A DNA stretch of 25,449 bases from CAZJCK01 sp964544635 (GCA_964544635.1 CAZJCK010000052.1:1-25449); one strand, 5' to 3'; positions 1 through 9,069 are shown, numbered from the stretch's first letter. The notes: a model not told the origin generated them from the letters alone. Program-made: numbers and translations.

Positions 1-1082
<1,082 letters not shown>

Positions 1083-1092
1083 GACGTACGAT

Positions 1093-1650
1093 ATGAAGCA
1101 AGTTGTTCTGTTCACAATCCTGGCGCTGTTGATACTGGCCGCGGGCGCCGGCGCCCAGGTGCCGGCCAAACCGGTCGATCTGTATGTCGGCGGCGGTGTA
1201 ACCGTGCCAACCGGATCGTTCGGCGATGTCCAGAAGCTCGGTTTCAACGGCTATGGCCGCGCAAACTTTAACCTCCGCAATGTCGTGAACCTGGTGGCCG
1301 GCGTTGATTTTCATCAGCTGCCATTCGACGACGGTGGTGCCGGCGGGTTCGACGGCGGCGACGCCCGCCTGTTGATGATCACCGGCGGAGTGAAGTATCC
1401 GATCACGCTGCCGGCGTCGCCCATTAAGCCGTCGATGATGTTCGAAACCGGCCTGGCGCTCTATTCGGTTTCCGATCTGACGCAACCAACCGAGGAGATC
1501 CAGGAATTCGAAAACCAGGAGAAGATCTTCATCTCGTTCGGCGTTGGCGTTGATATCAGTCGGTTCTTTGCCGTCGTGCGGTATATCGACGTCTTCACCG
1601 ACGGCGACGATGCGACCATGCTTCCGCTAACCGTGGGTGTGAAGTTTTAA
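1093..1650 (+). CDS. Small secreted outer-membrane beta-barrel protein inside the atp operon
   Basis: The predicted protein has 185 residues. An N-terminal signal peptide (residues 1-21, hydrophobic core VVLFTILALLILAAG, likely cleavage after AGA) is followed by alternating polar/apolar strands rich in Gly and aromatics and ending in GVKF. A terminal Phe is the classical signal for BAM-dependent insertion. Strands such as YVGGGVTVPTGSFG and FISFGVGVDISRFFAVVRYIDVF fit an 8-stranded OmpA/OmpW-size barrel. I start at the ATG at 1093, 10 bases after the atpA stop; an upstream in-frame start at 1024 would lie inside atpA and would put a charged stretch before the signal peptide. No strong Shine-Dalgarno sequence is adjacent, so coupling to atpA translation is plausible. 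Function is unknown. It is the first of two barrel genes between atpA and atpG. Confidence 0.8.
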   Translation: MKQVVLFTILALLILAAGAGAQVPAKPVDLYVGGGVTVPTGSFGDVQKLGFNGYGRANFNLRNVVNLVAGVDFHQLPFDDGGAGGFDGGDARLLMITGGVKYPITLPASPIKPSMMFETGLALYSVSDLTQPTEEIQEFENQEKIFISFGVGVDISRFFAVVRYIDVFTDGDDATMLPLTVGVKF

Positions 1651-1669
1651 CCGGGGTGATTGAGACGAT

Positions 1670-2338
1670 ATGCGGTTGTTAAGCAGCATACTACTGGTAC
1701 TTCTTGCGTCGGCGATGCCGTTGCAGGCCAGTCTCATGGACGGCAATGCCGGCGCGGGACTCAAGGCCGGGCTTAATTTCGCACGCTTTACCGGTGAGGA
1801 TTCGCAGGGCGCCGAAACCAGGACGGCATTTATGGTCGGCGGCTTTCTCAACCTTGCTTTTGACGAGTATGTATCGCTTCGTCCCGAAGTGTATTATTCG
1901 CAGAAGGGGACGGATATCTCGGACGATTCGCTTTCCGGCAGCTACGAACTGAATTACATTGAAATCCCGGTCCTGCTCGTATACAACATCCCCACCAAGG
2001 CCACCGGCATCGCACCGTACATATTCACCGGCCCGTCGGTCGGTATCAATCTCTCGGCCACAATCGAGGGCGCGATCAACGGCCAGACACGGTCGGCCGA
2101 CATCGACAACCCGCGGCCGGTCGATCTGGGCATTGCTTTCGGCGGTGGCATGGGTTTTCCAATCGGACAATCGAGCAGCCGGATCATGATAGAGCTTCGC
2201 TACACGCTCGGTTTGACAAAAGCTTTTGAGGATGTGAGCAACCCGGGCCCCGCCGACCTGGTGGTCGCCGACGGGGAAGCGCCGGAGATAAAGAACGGCT
2301 CCTTGAGCCTGTTGGTTGGATTTGGATTAGGAGAATAG
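1670..2338 (+). CDS. PorT-like outer-membrane beta-barrel protein
   Basis: The 222-residue protein has a signal peptide (residues 1-20, core SSILLVLLASAMPLQA). The mature part resembles the PorT / outer membrane protein beta-barrel (OMP_b-brl_2) family common in the FCB group: it opens with GLKAGLNFARFTGED, then FLNLAFDEYVSLRPEVYYSQKG, then YIEIPVLLVYNI, and a late strand RIMIELRYTLGLTKAFED. The family signature is the G-hydrophobic-G-N-F opening, the RPEVYYSQKG strand and the Y-[IL]-[ED]-[IV]-P-[IVL] segment. It starts 19 bases after the preceding barrel gene and ends 62 bases before atpG, so it is probably part of the atp transcript. A link to the ATP synthase is not known to me. The family assignment is good; the function is open. 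Confidence 0.85.
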   Translation: MRLLSSILLVLLASAMPLQASLMDGNAGAGLKAGLNFARFTGEDSQGAETRTAFMVGGFLNLAFDEYVSLRPEVYYSQKGTDISDDSLSGSYELNYIEIPVLLVYNIPTKATGIAPYIFTGPSVGINLSATIEGAINGQTRSADIDNPRPVDLGIAFGGGMGFPIGQSSSRIMIELRYTLGLTKAFEDVSNPGPADLVVADGEAPEIKNGSLSLLVGFGLGE

Positions 2339-2400
2339 CCGGAGTGTGCCCAGCCACGTTCCGGTTAGGGAAGATTGAAGAAAAGGACACGGCCTGACGT

Positions 2401-3276
2401 ATGCCGACACTTCGTGAAGTAAAAAAACGGATTCGCTCCGTCAAGGCGACCAAGCGCATCACCAAGGCGATGGAGATGGTGGCTGCCGCCAAGCTGCGTC
2501 GCGCCCAGCAGCGCGTCGAACAAACCCGGCCGTACGCCCTCAAGATGGACGAAATGCTGCGCCACCTGGCAGCCGGTTCATCGGGCGACATCTCACATCC
2601 TTACTTTGACCGGCGCGAGGTGAAGAAGAAAACGCTGGTCGTGATCGCGTCGGATCGCGGCCTGTGCGGCTCGTTCAATGCCAACGTGCTGCGCATGGCC
2701 CAGCATTGGCTGCGCGACAATAAAGACTACCAACTGGAGCTGGTCACCGTCGGCAAACGCGTCAACGACTTCTACAAGCGGCGCGAGTATCCTATCGTCG
2801 GCTACTGGGGTGACTGGTCCGGCGTGCTCGATTACGACAAGGCGAAAGAGATCGTGCGCTTCCTGACCGAACGCTTCGTCGAGGGCCAGACCGACGAAAT
2901 CTCGGTCCTGTTCACGCGCTTCCTGTCGACCGTAAAGTATGAACTGACGTTGGACGGTTATCTGCCGATCGAACGCCCCGAAGTGGGCGAGCATGCAGAT
3001 GAAGCCGGCACCAACCGTGAGTATATCTTTGAACCTGACCCCGAAGCTATCTACGCCGCGCTCATGCCGAGCTATGCGACGACCAAGATGGTGACGGCGA
3101 TTGCCGATTCGCTCGCCAGCGAGCACGGCAGCCGGATGATGGCGATGGGCAATGCAACTACCAATGCCGGCGAGATGATCGATTCCCTGACGCTCGACTA
3201 CAACAAGGCGCGCCAGGGGCAGATCACCAAGGAGCTGCTCGAAGTGGTCTCCGGCGCCGAGGCATTGAGACAGTAA
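2401..3276 (+). CDS. atpG: F1 ATP synthase subunit gamma
   Basis: Gamma is the rotating central stalk that transmits proton-driven rotation from the c-ring to the alpha3beta3 head. The 291-residue product has the usual length and both conserved ends: the N-terminal coiled-coil helix beginning MPTLREVKKRIRSVKATKRI followed by TKAMEMVAAAKLRRAQ, and the C-terminal helix containing NATTNAGEMIDSLTLDYNKARQ and ending in ITKELLEVVSGAEALRQ. The central Rossmann-like domain carries VIASDRGLCGSFNANV, a family hallmark. A purine-rich AAAAGGA lies about 15 bases before the ATG, further than ideal. The order atpG-atpD-atpC that follows is canonical, but on the upstream side the gene is separated from atpA by two barrel genes (1.3 kb). 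Confidence 0.98.
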   Translation: MPTLREVKKRIRSVKATKRITKAMEMVAAAKLRRAQQRVEQTRPYALKMDEMLRHLAAGSSGDISHPYFDRREVKKKTLVVIASDRGLCGSFNANVLRMAQHWLRDNKDYQLELVTVGKRVNDFYKRREYPIVGYWGDWSGVLDYDKAKEIVRFLTERFVEGQTDEISVLFTRFLSTVKYELTLDGYLPIERPEVGEHADEAGTNREYIFEPDPEAIYAALMPSYATTKMVTAIADSLASEHGSRMMAMGNATTNAGEMIDSLTLDYNKARQGQITKELLEVVSGAEALRQ

Positions 3277-3315
3277 ACGTTGGAAATAGTGAATTTATAA
3301 TACGGAGTAGGCCAG

Positions 3316-4719
3316 ATGGCAGAAAACGTTGGCAAAGTGACACAGGTGATCGGGCCGACGGTCGACTGTGAGTTTGATCCCGATCACCTGCCCAATATCC
3401 TCAACGCAATCAAGATCGAGGATAAGGAACGTGAAATCGACTTGACCGTGGAAGTTTCGTCGCACCTCGGCGATTCGATCGTCCGCTGTGTCGCCATGGC
3501 GTCGACCGACGGTCTCGTGCGCGGCATGAAGGCAATCGATACCGGCACCAACATCACGGTGCCGGTCGGTGAAGCCTCGCTCGGCAAAATCTTCAACCTG
3601 CTCGGTGAGCCGATCGATAAGACGGCGATGCCGGCCGACGTGCAGCGCTGGCCGATTCACCGTCCCGCCCCCAGTTTCCAGGACCAGTCGACCAAAACCG
3701 AAATGTTCGAAACCGGCATCAAGGTCATCGACCTCCTGGAACCGTATTCCAAGGGCGGCAAGGTCGGTCTGTTTGGCGGCGCCGGTGTCGGCAAGACCGT
3801 TATCATCCAGGAACTGATTCACAACATCGCGACCGAGCACGGCGGCCGGTCGGTCTTCTGTGGGGTCGGCGAACGGACGCGTGAAGGCAACGATCTCTGG
3901 CTGGAGATGACCGAGTCGGGCGTTATCGACAAGACTGCCCTGGTATTCGGCCAGATGAACGAGCCGCCGGGCGCCCGGCTCCGTGTCGCCCTGTCCGGCC
4001 TGACCATGGCCGAGTATTTTCGCGATGAAGAGGGCCAGGACGTGCTCGTCTTCATCGACAACATCTTCCGCTTCGTCCAGGCCGGCTCCGAGGTCTCGGC
4101 GCTGCTTGGACGCATGCCGTCGGCAGTCGGCTACCAGCCGACGCTTGGAACCGAGATGGGTGCGCTGCAGGAGCGGATTACGTCGACGACCAAAGGCTCG
4201 ATTACGTCGGTGCAGGCGATCTACGTTCCCGCCGACGATCTGACCGATCCGGCGCCCGCGACCACCTTCTCGCACCTCGACGCTACCACCGTGCTGTCGC
4301 GCCAGATCGCGTCGCTCGGTATTTACCCGGCGGTCGATCCGCTGGACTCCACCTCGCGAATTCTCGATCCCCATATCATTGGAGAGCAGCACTATCGCGT
4401 CGCCCGCGGCGTGCAGCAGATCCTCCAGCGCTACAAAGACCTGCAGGACATCATCGCAATCCTGGGTATGGACGAGCTGTCTGAAGAGGACCGCCTCACC
4501 GTGCAGCGCGCCCGCAAGATCCAGCGGTTCCTGTCGCAGCCGTTCTTCGTCGCCGAGGCGTTTACCGGTAAGGGAGGTAAATACGTCAAGGTCGAAGATA
4601 CCGTGCAGGGCTTCGAGGAACTGATCAAGGGGAACCTCGATCATATTCCTGAGCGCCACTTCTTTATGCAGGGTGGTCTTGACGACGTGCTGGCCGCCCA
4701 CGAGGCAGAGAAAGGCTAA
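3316..4719 (+). CDS. atpD: F1 ATP synthase subunit beta
   Basis: This is the catalytic subunit of F1. The full-length 467-residue protein has an N-terminal barrel domain (1-80), Walker A GGAGVGKT (154-161), catalytic Glu186 in GVGERTREGN, Walker B VLVFIDNI with Asp248, the FRFVQAGSEVSALLGRMPS segment, and a C-terminal DELSEED lever (ILGMDELSEEDRL) that contacts gamma and epsilon. The start is fixed by the conserved MAENVGKVTQVIGP opening and a GGAG 8 bases upstream of the ATG. The gene ends 6 bases before atpC, so the two are almost certainly cotranscribed and translationally linked. A perfect TATAAT at 3296-3301 has no correctly spaced -35 and I do not call it a promoter. Confidence 0.99.
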   Translation: MAENVGKVTQVIGPTVDCEFDPDHLPNILNAIKIEDKEREIDLTVEVSSHLGDSIVRCVAMASTDGLVRGMKAIDTGTNITVPVGEASLGKIFNLLGEPIDKTAMPADVQRWPIHRPAPSFQDQSTKTEMFETGIKVIDLLEPYSKGGKVGLFGGAGVGKTVIIQELIHNIATEHGGRSVFCGVGERTREGNDLWLEMTESGVIDKTALVFGQMNEPPGARLRVALSGLTMAEYFRDEEGQDVLVFIDNIFRFVQAGSEVSALLGRMPSAVGYQPTLGTEMGALQERITSTTKGSITSVQAIYVPADDLTDPAPATTFSHLDATTVLSRQIASLGIYPAVDPLDSTSRILDPHIIGEQHYRVARGVQQILQRYKDLQDIIAILGMDELSEEDRLTVQRARKIQRFLSQPFFVAEAFTGKGGKYVKVEDTVQGFEELIKGNLDHIPERHFFMQGGLDDVLAAHEAEKG

Positions 4720-4725
4720 GCCGCG

Positions 4726-5136
4726 ATGTTCAAGCTGTCCATCGTCACGCCCGAGAAGATATTCTACGAGTCCCAGGTAAAATCGTTGATTGTACCCGGT
4801 ACGGAAGGATATCTCGGCGTGCTGTCAAATCACGCCCCCCTGATTACCGCCCTCAAACCGGGAAAAATCGAATTTACCGATGCCGACGACGACGAACACA
4901 TTATCGCCGTGTCGGGCGGCTTCCTCGAGGTCTCCGGCAATGTCGCCACCCTGCTGGCCGACTCGGCCGAGGATTCCGGCGATATCGATATCGAGCGCGC
5001 CCGCAAGGCGTATGAGCGCGAGCGTGAGCGCTTTCTGGCTATTGCGCGCGGCGACGAAGAGGGTGAAATGAAGGCCGCCCGGGAGGCGATGGAGCGATCA
5101 AAGAACCGTATCAAGGTGTACGAGGACACGCACTGA
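4726..5136 (+). CDS. atpC: F1 ATP synthase subunit epsilon
   Basis: Epsilon is part of the central stalk and in many bacteria the regulatory brake on ATP hydrolysis. The 136-residue protein shows the N-terminal beta-sandwich (FKLSIVTPEKIFYESQVKS, then PGTEGYLGVLSNHAPLITALKPG and VSGGFLEVSGNVATLLADSAE) and a C-terminal two-helix part (IDIERARKAYERERERFLAI, then MKAAREAMERSKNRIKVYE) that is present, not truncated. It follows atpD by 6 bases and is the last gene of the operon here. After the stop, 5137-5265 contains no gene. An imperfect AT-rich inverted repeat at 5160-5180 lacks a T run, so a terminator cannot be asserted. Confidence 0.97.
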   Translation: MFKLSIVTPEKIFYESQVKSLIVPGTEGYLGVLSNHAPLITALKPGKIEFTDADDDEHIIAVSGGFLEVSGNVATLLADSAEDSGDIDIERARKAYERERERFLAIARGDEEGEMKAAREAMERSKNRIKVYEDTH

Positions 5137-5265
5137 GCACTGTGAGATCGGTCGATGGCGCCAAATAAGGCATTATTGGCCTATGTTTGAAAAGCAACCT
5201 GGCGCGACGACCGGCCGCACCGCTTAAGTTGTTGCGCCATAACTGCTTTACCGCCCCGTTTGTCC

Positions 5266-5294
5266 TTGACTTTCACATCTCCGTTTCGTAGTAT
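5266..5294 (+). promoter_or_regulatory. Sigma-70-like promoter for the yceD-rpmF-plsX-fab operon
   Basis: TTGACT (5266-5271) is followed, after 17 bases, by TAGTAT (5289-5294); an overlapping TATACC lies at 5292-5297. Either -10 places the expected transcription start at or within a few bases of the ATG at 5303, which has no Shine-Dalgarno sequence. The transcript of the first gene is therefore probably leaderless. The extended -35 (TTGACTTT) is shared with the promoters at 12921 and 14221. Confidence 0.65.
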
Positions 5295-5302
5295 ACCCAG
5301 CT

Positions 5303-5821
5303 ATGATACTTGATTTACGAGAATTCGCGGCATTCCCGGCCCACGCCGTGCTCGAGGGAAACCCGGCCGATCTGGGCGTACAATTCGAGGGAATACATGA
5401 TATTACGGCGGTCGAGGTTGTCCTCACCATCCAGCAGACCGGTGACAACCAGTTCTACTGCGCCGGTGAGGTCCGCGCCGATACCGCGCTGGAATGTGCT
5501 CGCTGCATTACTGAGTTCACCACTCGGCTGGTGCAGGAGATCGATTTCATCGCCTGCCATGAGGGCGATCGGCTGACCGAAGAGGGTGAAGCGGACGACG
5601 AGGATTATGCCATTTTCAAGGATGTCGACCAGCGCACCGACATCGGCCCGCTGGTCGCCCAGGCGATTATCCTGGCGCTTGACCTGAAGCCGCTGTGTGA
5701 TGAGGCCTGCAAGGGGTTGTGCAGCCAGTGTGGCGCCAATTTGAACGACACGACCTGTGAATGCAAGACAGAACGAATCGACCCGCGCTGGGAGCGGCTC
5801 AAAGATCTTCTGAACAAATGA
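5303..5821 (+). CDS. yceD: DUF177 / YceD family protein
   Basis: The 172-residue protein belongs to the DUF177 (YceD) family, which is tied to large-subunit rRNA accumulation and is nearly always encoded just before rpmF. It opens with MILDLREF, a typical DUF177 start. It has an ECARC motif (Cys65, Cys68) in the middle and the family's C-terminal cysteine-rich knuckle: LKPLCDEACKGLCSQCGANLND, then CEC (Cys132, 136, 140, 143, 152, 154), likely a metal site. The acidic stretch EEGEADDEDYAIF precedes the conserved DIGPLVAQAIILALDLKPLC. The ATG at 5303 is supported by the conserved N terminus and by its position at the predicted transcription start; there is no Shine-Dalgarno sequence. rpmF follows 43 bases later. 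Confidence 0.93.
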   Translation: MILDLREFAAFPAHAVLEGNPADLGVQFEGIHDITAVEVVLTIQQTGDNQFYCAGEVRADTALECARCITEFTTRLVQEIDFIACHEGDRLTEEGEADDEDYAIFKDVDQRTDIGPLVAQAIILALDLKPLCDEACKGLCSQCGANLNDTTCECKTERIDPRWERLKDLLNK

Positions 5822-5864
5822 GCGCCCCCCGGTGTACTGTATGTAGATGAGGATAGGTTAACCA

Positions 5865-6047
5865 ATGCCACTGCCAAAACGACGACACTCAAAGACACGC
5901 GGCCGAAAACGTCGCACTAACTGGAAGATTGCCAAGCCGAATGTAATCTCCTGCGACCACTGCAGCGCCGCCCGCCTGCCGCATCATATCTGTCCGTCCT
6001 GTGGGTATTACAAGGGGCGGCGTGTCATTGATACAGAAGTCGGCTAA
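5865..6047 (+). CDS. rpmF: 50S ribosomal protein L32
   Basis: The 60-residue basic protein is bacterial L32 of the zinc-binding (C+) type. The N terminus MPLPKRRHSKTRGRKRRTNW is diagnostic, and the ribbon carries CDHC (Cys30, Cys33) and CPSC (Cys43, Cys46). Because all four cysteines are kept, the protein should bind Zn; lineages that respond to zinc starvation often encode a second, cysteine-free copy elsewhere, which this window cannot show. Position between DUF177 and plsX is the classical arrangement. Confidence 0.98.
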   Translation: MPLPKRRHSKTRGRKRRTNWKIAKPNVISCDHCSAARLPHHICPSCGYYKGRRVIDTEVG

Positions 6048-6098
6048 ACCGACGCGCGATACTGCGCTCGCTAACGATTAGGGAAGAACCGCATCGTC

Positions 6099-7193
6099 AT
6101 GACGACGAAAAAGCGCATCCGGGTCGTACTGGACGTAATGGGGGCCGACAAAGGCATTGCCGGGATGATTGACGGCGGCATCGATATCGCCCGTCAGCAA
6201 TCCGATTCGCTCGAAGTGCTCTTTGTCGGCCACCAGGACGAAATCGAAGAGAAACTCTCGAACCGGACCGACCTCCCCGACAACCTGCTCGTGGAACACG
6301 CTGAACAGGTTGTGCCGATGGATATTCCGGCCACCGAAGGTGCCCGGCTGAAAGACAGCTCCATCGCGGTCGGGTTGCGCCTTGTTCGCGAGGGCAAGGC
6401 CGACGCTTTCGTGTCACCCGGCAACACCGGTTCAGTGATGGCCAGCTCGCTTCTGACCCTCGGTCGCATCGAGGGTGTCAGCCGCCCCGCCATTACCAGT
6501 ATCTGGCCCACCGTCACCGACCGCCCCTGTGTGGTACTCGATGTCGGTGCCAATGTCGACTGCAAACCGCAGCACCTGCAGCAGTTTTCGGTCATGGGCT
6601 CGGTCTATCATTCGGTGATATTCCATACCGAGGCGCCGCGGGTCGGCCTGCTGTCTATCGGTGAGGAACGAAGCAAGGGCAACGACCTCATCTTCACCGC
6701 ACGCAAAGCGCTGACCGATTCGAAAATCAATTTTGTCGGCAATATCGAGGGGCGCGACATCCTGTCGGGACGCATCGATGTCGCTGTGACCGACGGTTTC
6801 ACCGGCAACATCCTGTTGAAATTTGCCGAGTCGATCGCACCGTTGCTCAAACAGCGCATCCAGCGACAAATTCAGACCAACATCTTCTCGCGCATGGGCG
6901 CCATGCTGCTGCTTCCCTTCCTCAAGCGGATGCAGGGGCAGCTCGACTATGCCAAGTACGGCGGCGCGCCGCTTCTGGGAGTGAACGGTAACGTGATCAT
7001 TTGTCACGGTTCCTCGAGCGCCACCGCCATCAGCAATGCCATCAAGGTCGCCCACGAGATGGCGGATAACGGCATTCTGAAACGCATCCATGACGAACTT
7101 GTAACCAATCACTTTGGACAGGGGAATGGCTCACGAAGCAAAAGCCAGAATAATCGGGACGGGGTCGTATGCTCCACCGCACCTGGTGACTAA
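6099..7193 (+). CDS. plsX: Phosphate acyltransferase PlsX
   Basis: PlsX converts acyl-ACP plus phosphate to acyl-phosphate, the donor for PlsY in phosphatidic acid synthesis; it is a peripheral membrane enzyme. The 364-residue product has the expected order: VVLDVMGADKG near the N terminus (most homologues read DAMGGD), FVSPGNTGSVMASSLLTLGRI, RPAITSIWPT, VVLDVGANVDCKPQHLQQF, GLLSIGEERSKGND, NFVGNIEGRDILSG, DVAVTDGFTGNILLKFAES, and the late YGGAPLLGVNG. The conserved domain ends around HEMADNGILKRIHDEL; the remaining tail of about 25 residues is not family-like and overlaps fabH by 68 bases. A GGGAAGAA lies about 11 bases before the ATG. Confidence 0.96.
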   Translation: MTTKKRIRVVLDVMGADKGIAGMIDGGIDIARQQSDSLEVLFVGHQDEIEEKLSNRTDLPDNLLVEHAEQVVPMDIPATEGARLKDSSIAVGLRLVREGKADAFVSPGNTGSVMASSLLTLGRIEGVSRPAITSIWPTVTDRPCVVLDVGANVDCKPQHLQQFSVMGSVYHSVIFHTEAPRVGLLSIGEERSKGNDLIFTARKALTDSKINFVGNIEGRDILSGRIDVAVTDGFTGNILLKFAESIAPLLKQRIQRQIQTNIFSRMGAMLLLPFLKRMQGQLDYAKYGGAPLLGVNGNVIICHGSSSATAISNAIKVAHEMADNGILKRIHDELVTNHFGQGNGSRSKSQNNRDGVVCSTAPGD

Positions 7194-8112
7194 CGCCGAT
7201 ATGGAGCGGTTGGTCGAGACCTCGGATGAATGGATTACCACCCGCACCGGCATCAAAGAACGACGCATCGCCAACGGCATGGTAACGTCCGATATGGCCG
7301 TCGAAGCCGTCAAAAGCGCCCTCGAGGCGGCGAAGGTGTCGCACGAAGACATTGACTTGCTCGTGGTCGGCACCGTTACGCCCGACTACCTGCTGCCCTC
7401 AACCGCCTGTATCATCCAGGAGAAGCTGGGTATGCCCAGAGCGGCCTGTTTCGATGTTGTTGCGGCCTGTACCGGCTTCATCAACGGGCTGGGTATTGCC
7501 GCATCCTATATTGAGACCGGGCGAGCCGAGCGTGCAGTCGTCGTCGGCGCCGAAAAACTCTCGTCGATAACAAACTATACCGATCGCAACACCTGCGTGT
7601 TGTTCGGCGATGCGGCCGGTGCCGCGGTGCTGGAAAGAAGCACCAACGGCAACGGCGTGCTTGCAACCGTGCTCGAATCCAACGGCAAGTACCGCGAGAT
7701 GCTCTGGATCGAGGTGGGTGGGACGGTCAATCCATACAGCAACGACTTCGAGTACGACGGTCGCAACAAGATTTATATGAACGGGGCCGATGTCTTCAAG
7801 GTAGCCGTCCGGGAGATGTGCAAAGCCTCACTGAAGGCGATCGAGCGAGCCGGGCTGCAGCCGGAGGATATCTCACTCATCGTGCCGCACCAGGCCAACA
7901 TCCGCATCATCGAAGCGATCGCCAAGCGCCTGGGGCGCAGCATGGACCAGGTATATGTGAATATTGACAAGTACGGCAACACCTCGTCGGCATCGATCCC
8001 GCTCGCGCTCGATGAAGCGGCGCGACAGGGACGTATCGCAGAGGGTGACACTGTCCTTATGGTCGCCTTCGGGGGCGGTCTCATATGGGGTTCAGCCGTC
8101 GTTAAATGGTAA
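7126..8112 (+). CDS. fabH: Beta-ketoacyl-ACP synthase III
   Basis: FabH starts fatty-acid elongation by condensing acetyl-CoA (or a branched acyl-CoA) with malonyl-ACP. The 328-residue protein has the Cys-His-Asn triad: Cys115 in VVAACTGF, His255 in VPHQANIRI, Asn285 in NIDKYGNTSSAS; the glycine-rich end is VAFGGGLIWGSAVVKW. I choose the ATG at 7126 because the family opening (ARIIGTGSYAPP) follows within ten residues; an in-frame TTG at 7114 is the alternative. The AGGGG at 7120-7124 is unusually close to the ATG. The start lies 68 bases inside plsX in another frame. Cotranscription with fabD, 15 bases on, is clear. Confidence 0.97.
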   Translation: MAHEAKARIIGTGSYAPPHLVTNADMERLVETSDEWITTRTGIKERRIANGMVTSDMAVEAVKSALEAAKVSHEDIDLLVVGTVTPDYLLPSTACIIQEKLGMPRAACFDVVAACTGFINGLGIAASYIETGRAERAVVVGAEKLSSITNYTDRNTCVLFGDAAGAAVLERSTNGNGVLATVLESNGKYREMLWIEVGGTVNPYSNDFEYDGRNKIYMNGADVFKVAVREMCKASLKAIERAGLQPEDISLIVPHQANIRIIEAIAKRLGRSMDQVYVNIDKYGNTSSASIPLALDEAARQGRIAEGDTVLMVAFGGGLIWGSAVVKW

Positions 8113-8127
8113 GAAATGGTGGAGGGT

Positions 8128-9069
8128 ATGAGTAAGACTGTACTGTTTTTCCCGGGGCAGGCATCGCAATATGTCGGCATGGGCCGCGATCTGTACGATG
8201 CATCGGCCGATGTCCGATCACTGTACGACCTGGCCTCGAAGGAAATCGGCAAGGATATAGCAAAGTTGTCGTTCGACGGTCCGGCCGAAGAATTGAAGCG
8301 CACCCGTTTCACCCAGCCGGCCATCCTGCTGCACTCGCTGGCGGTCCTGAACGTGATGGGCGATAAACTGCCGTCGTTTGATTTCGTCTGCGGTCATTCG
8401 CTTGGCGAGTACTCGGCGCTGGCCGCCGCCGGCGCCCTGTCGTTCGAGGATGCCATCCGCGCGGTTGTCAAACGAGCCGCCCTGATGGAAGAAGCGTGCG
8501 AAAAGCAGCCTGGTACCATGGCCGCCATCATGGGCTTGAACGAACAGGAAGTGACTCGCTTGTGTGAAAAAGCCTCGGTCAAAGGGGTGGTCATACCGGC
8601 CAACTTCAACTCCAAAATTCAAATCGCCATCTCCGGCGATACCGGAGCCGTCGACGAAGCGGTCAAGCTCGCACCCGAAGCGGGCGCCAAACGTGCCGTC
8701 ATGCTCGAAGTCGGTGGCGCCTTCCATTCGCCGTTGATGGCGTCGGCGCGCGACGGCTTGAAGACCTTCCTCGCCGGCATCCGGATCAACCAGCCGGAGG
8801 TGCCGGTTATCGCCAATGTCACGGCGCAACCGGTTACCCAACCGGAGAAGATCCGTGAACTGCTTGTCGAACAGGTCACGGCGCCGGTCAAGTGGATGCA
8901 CACGATGGACTACCTGGCCGGCCAGGAGGTCTCGACCGTCATCGAAATCGGCCCGGGCAAGGTACTCAGTTCACTGGCCAAACGTGAAATGCGTCCGGCC
9001 AACCTGCACACCATCGATACCATGGCCGACATCGAATCATTTGATACCGTATCGTCGCAACAAGACTGA
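8128..9069 (+). CDS. fabD: Malonyl-CoA:ACP transacylase
   Basis: FabD moves the malonyl group from CoA to ACP. The 313-residue protein has the oxyanion Gln11 in FFPGQASQYVGMG (the family usually reads GQGSQ), the nucleophile elbow GHSLGEYSAL with Ser91, Arg116 in VKRAALMEE, and the catalytic His200 in GGAFHSPLM. The C-terminal GPGKVLSSLAKR segment is also typical. The family N terminus supports the ATG at 8128; a further in-frame ATG at 8116 would add MVEG. GGAGG at 8121-8125 lies only 2 bases before 8128, so the choice between the two is not settled by the ribosome site. Next gene fabG follows after 20 bases. Confidence 0.97.
   Translation: MSKTVLFFPGQASQYVGMGRDLYDASADVRSLYDLASKEIGKDIAKLSFDGPAEELKRTRFTQPAILLHSLAVLNVMGDKLPSFDFVCGHSLGEYSALAAAGALSFEDAIRAVVKRAALMEEACEKQPGTMAAIMGLNEQEVTRLCEKASVKGVVIPANFNSKIQIAISGDTGAVDEAVKLAPEAGAKRAVMLEVGGAFHSPLMASARDGLKTFLAGIRINQPEVPVIANVTAQPVTQPEKIRELLVEQVTAPVKWMHTMDYLAGQEVSTVIEIGPGKVLSSLAKREMRPANLHTIDTMADIESFDTVSSQQD

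Noticed and set aside
3296..3301. Perfect TATAAT just upstream of atpD, suggesting an internal promoter
   Set aside because: No -35 at 15-19 bases; the nearest TTGAGA is 25 bases away, and the predicted start would remove the atpD ribosome site.
3295..4701. A 468-codon minus-strand ORF that mirrors nearly all of atpD
   Set aside because: It is antisense to a certain core gene, its translation is His/Asp/Arg-rich without family features, and such mirror frames are expected from codon bias in GC-rich genes.
5160..5180. AT-rich inverted repeat after atpC as terminator of the atp operon
   Set aside because: The stem is bulged and weak and no T run follows.
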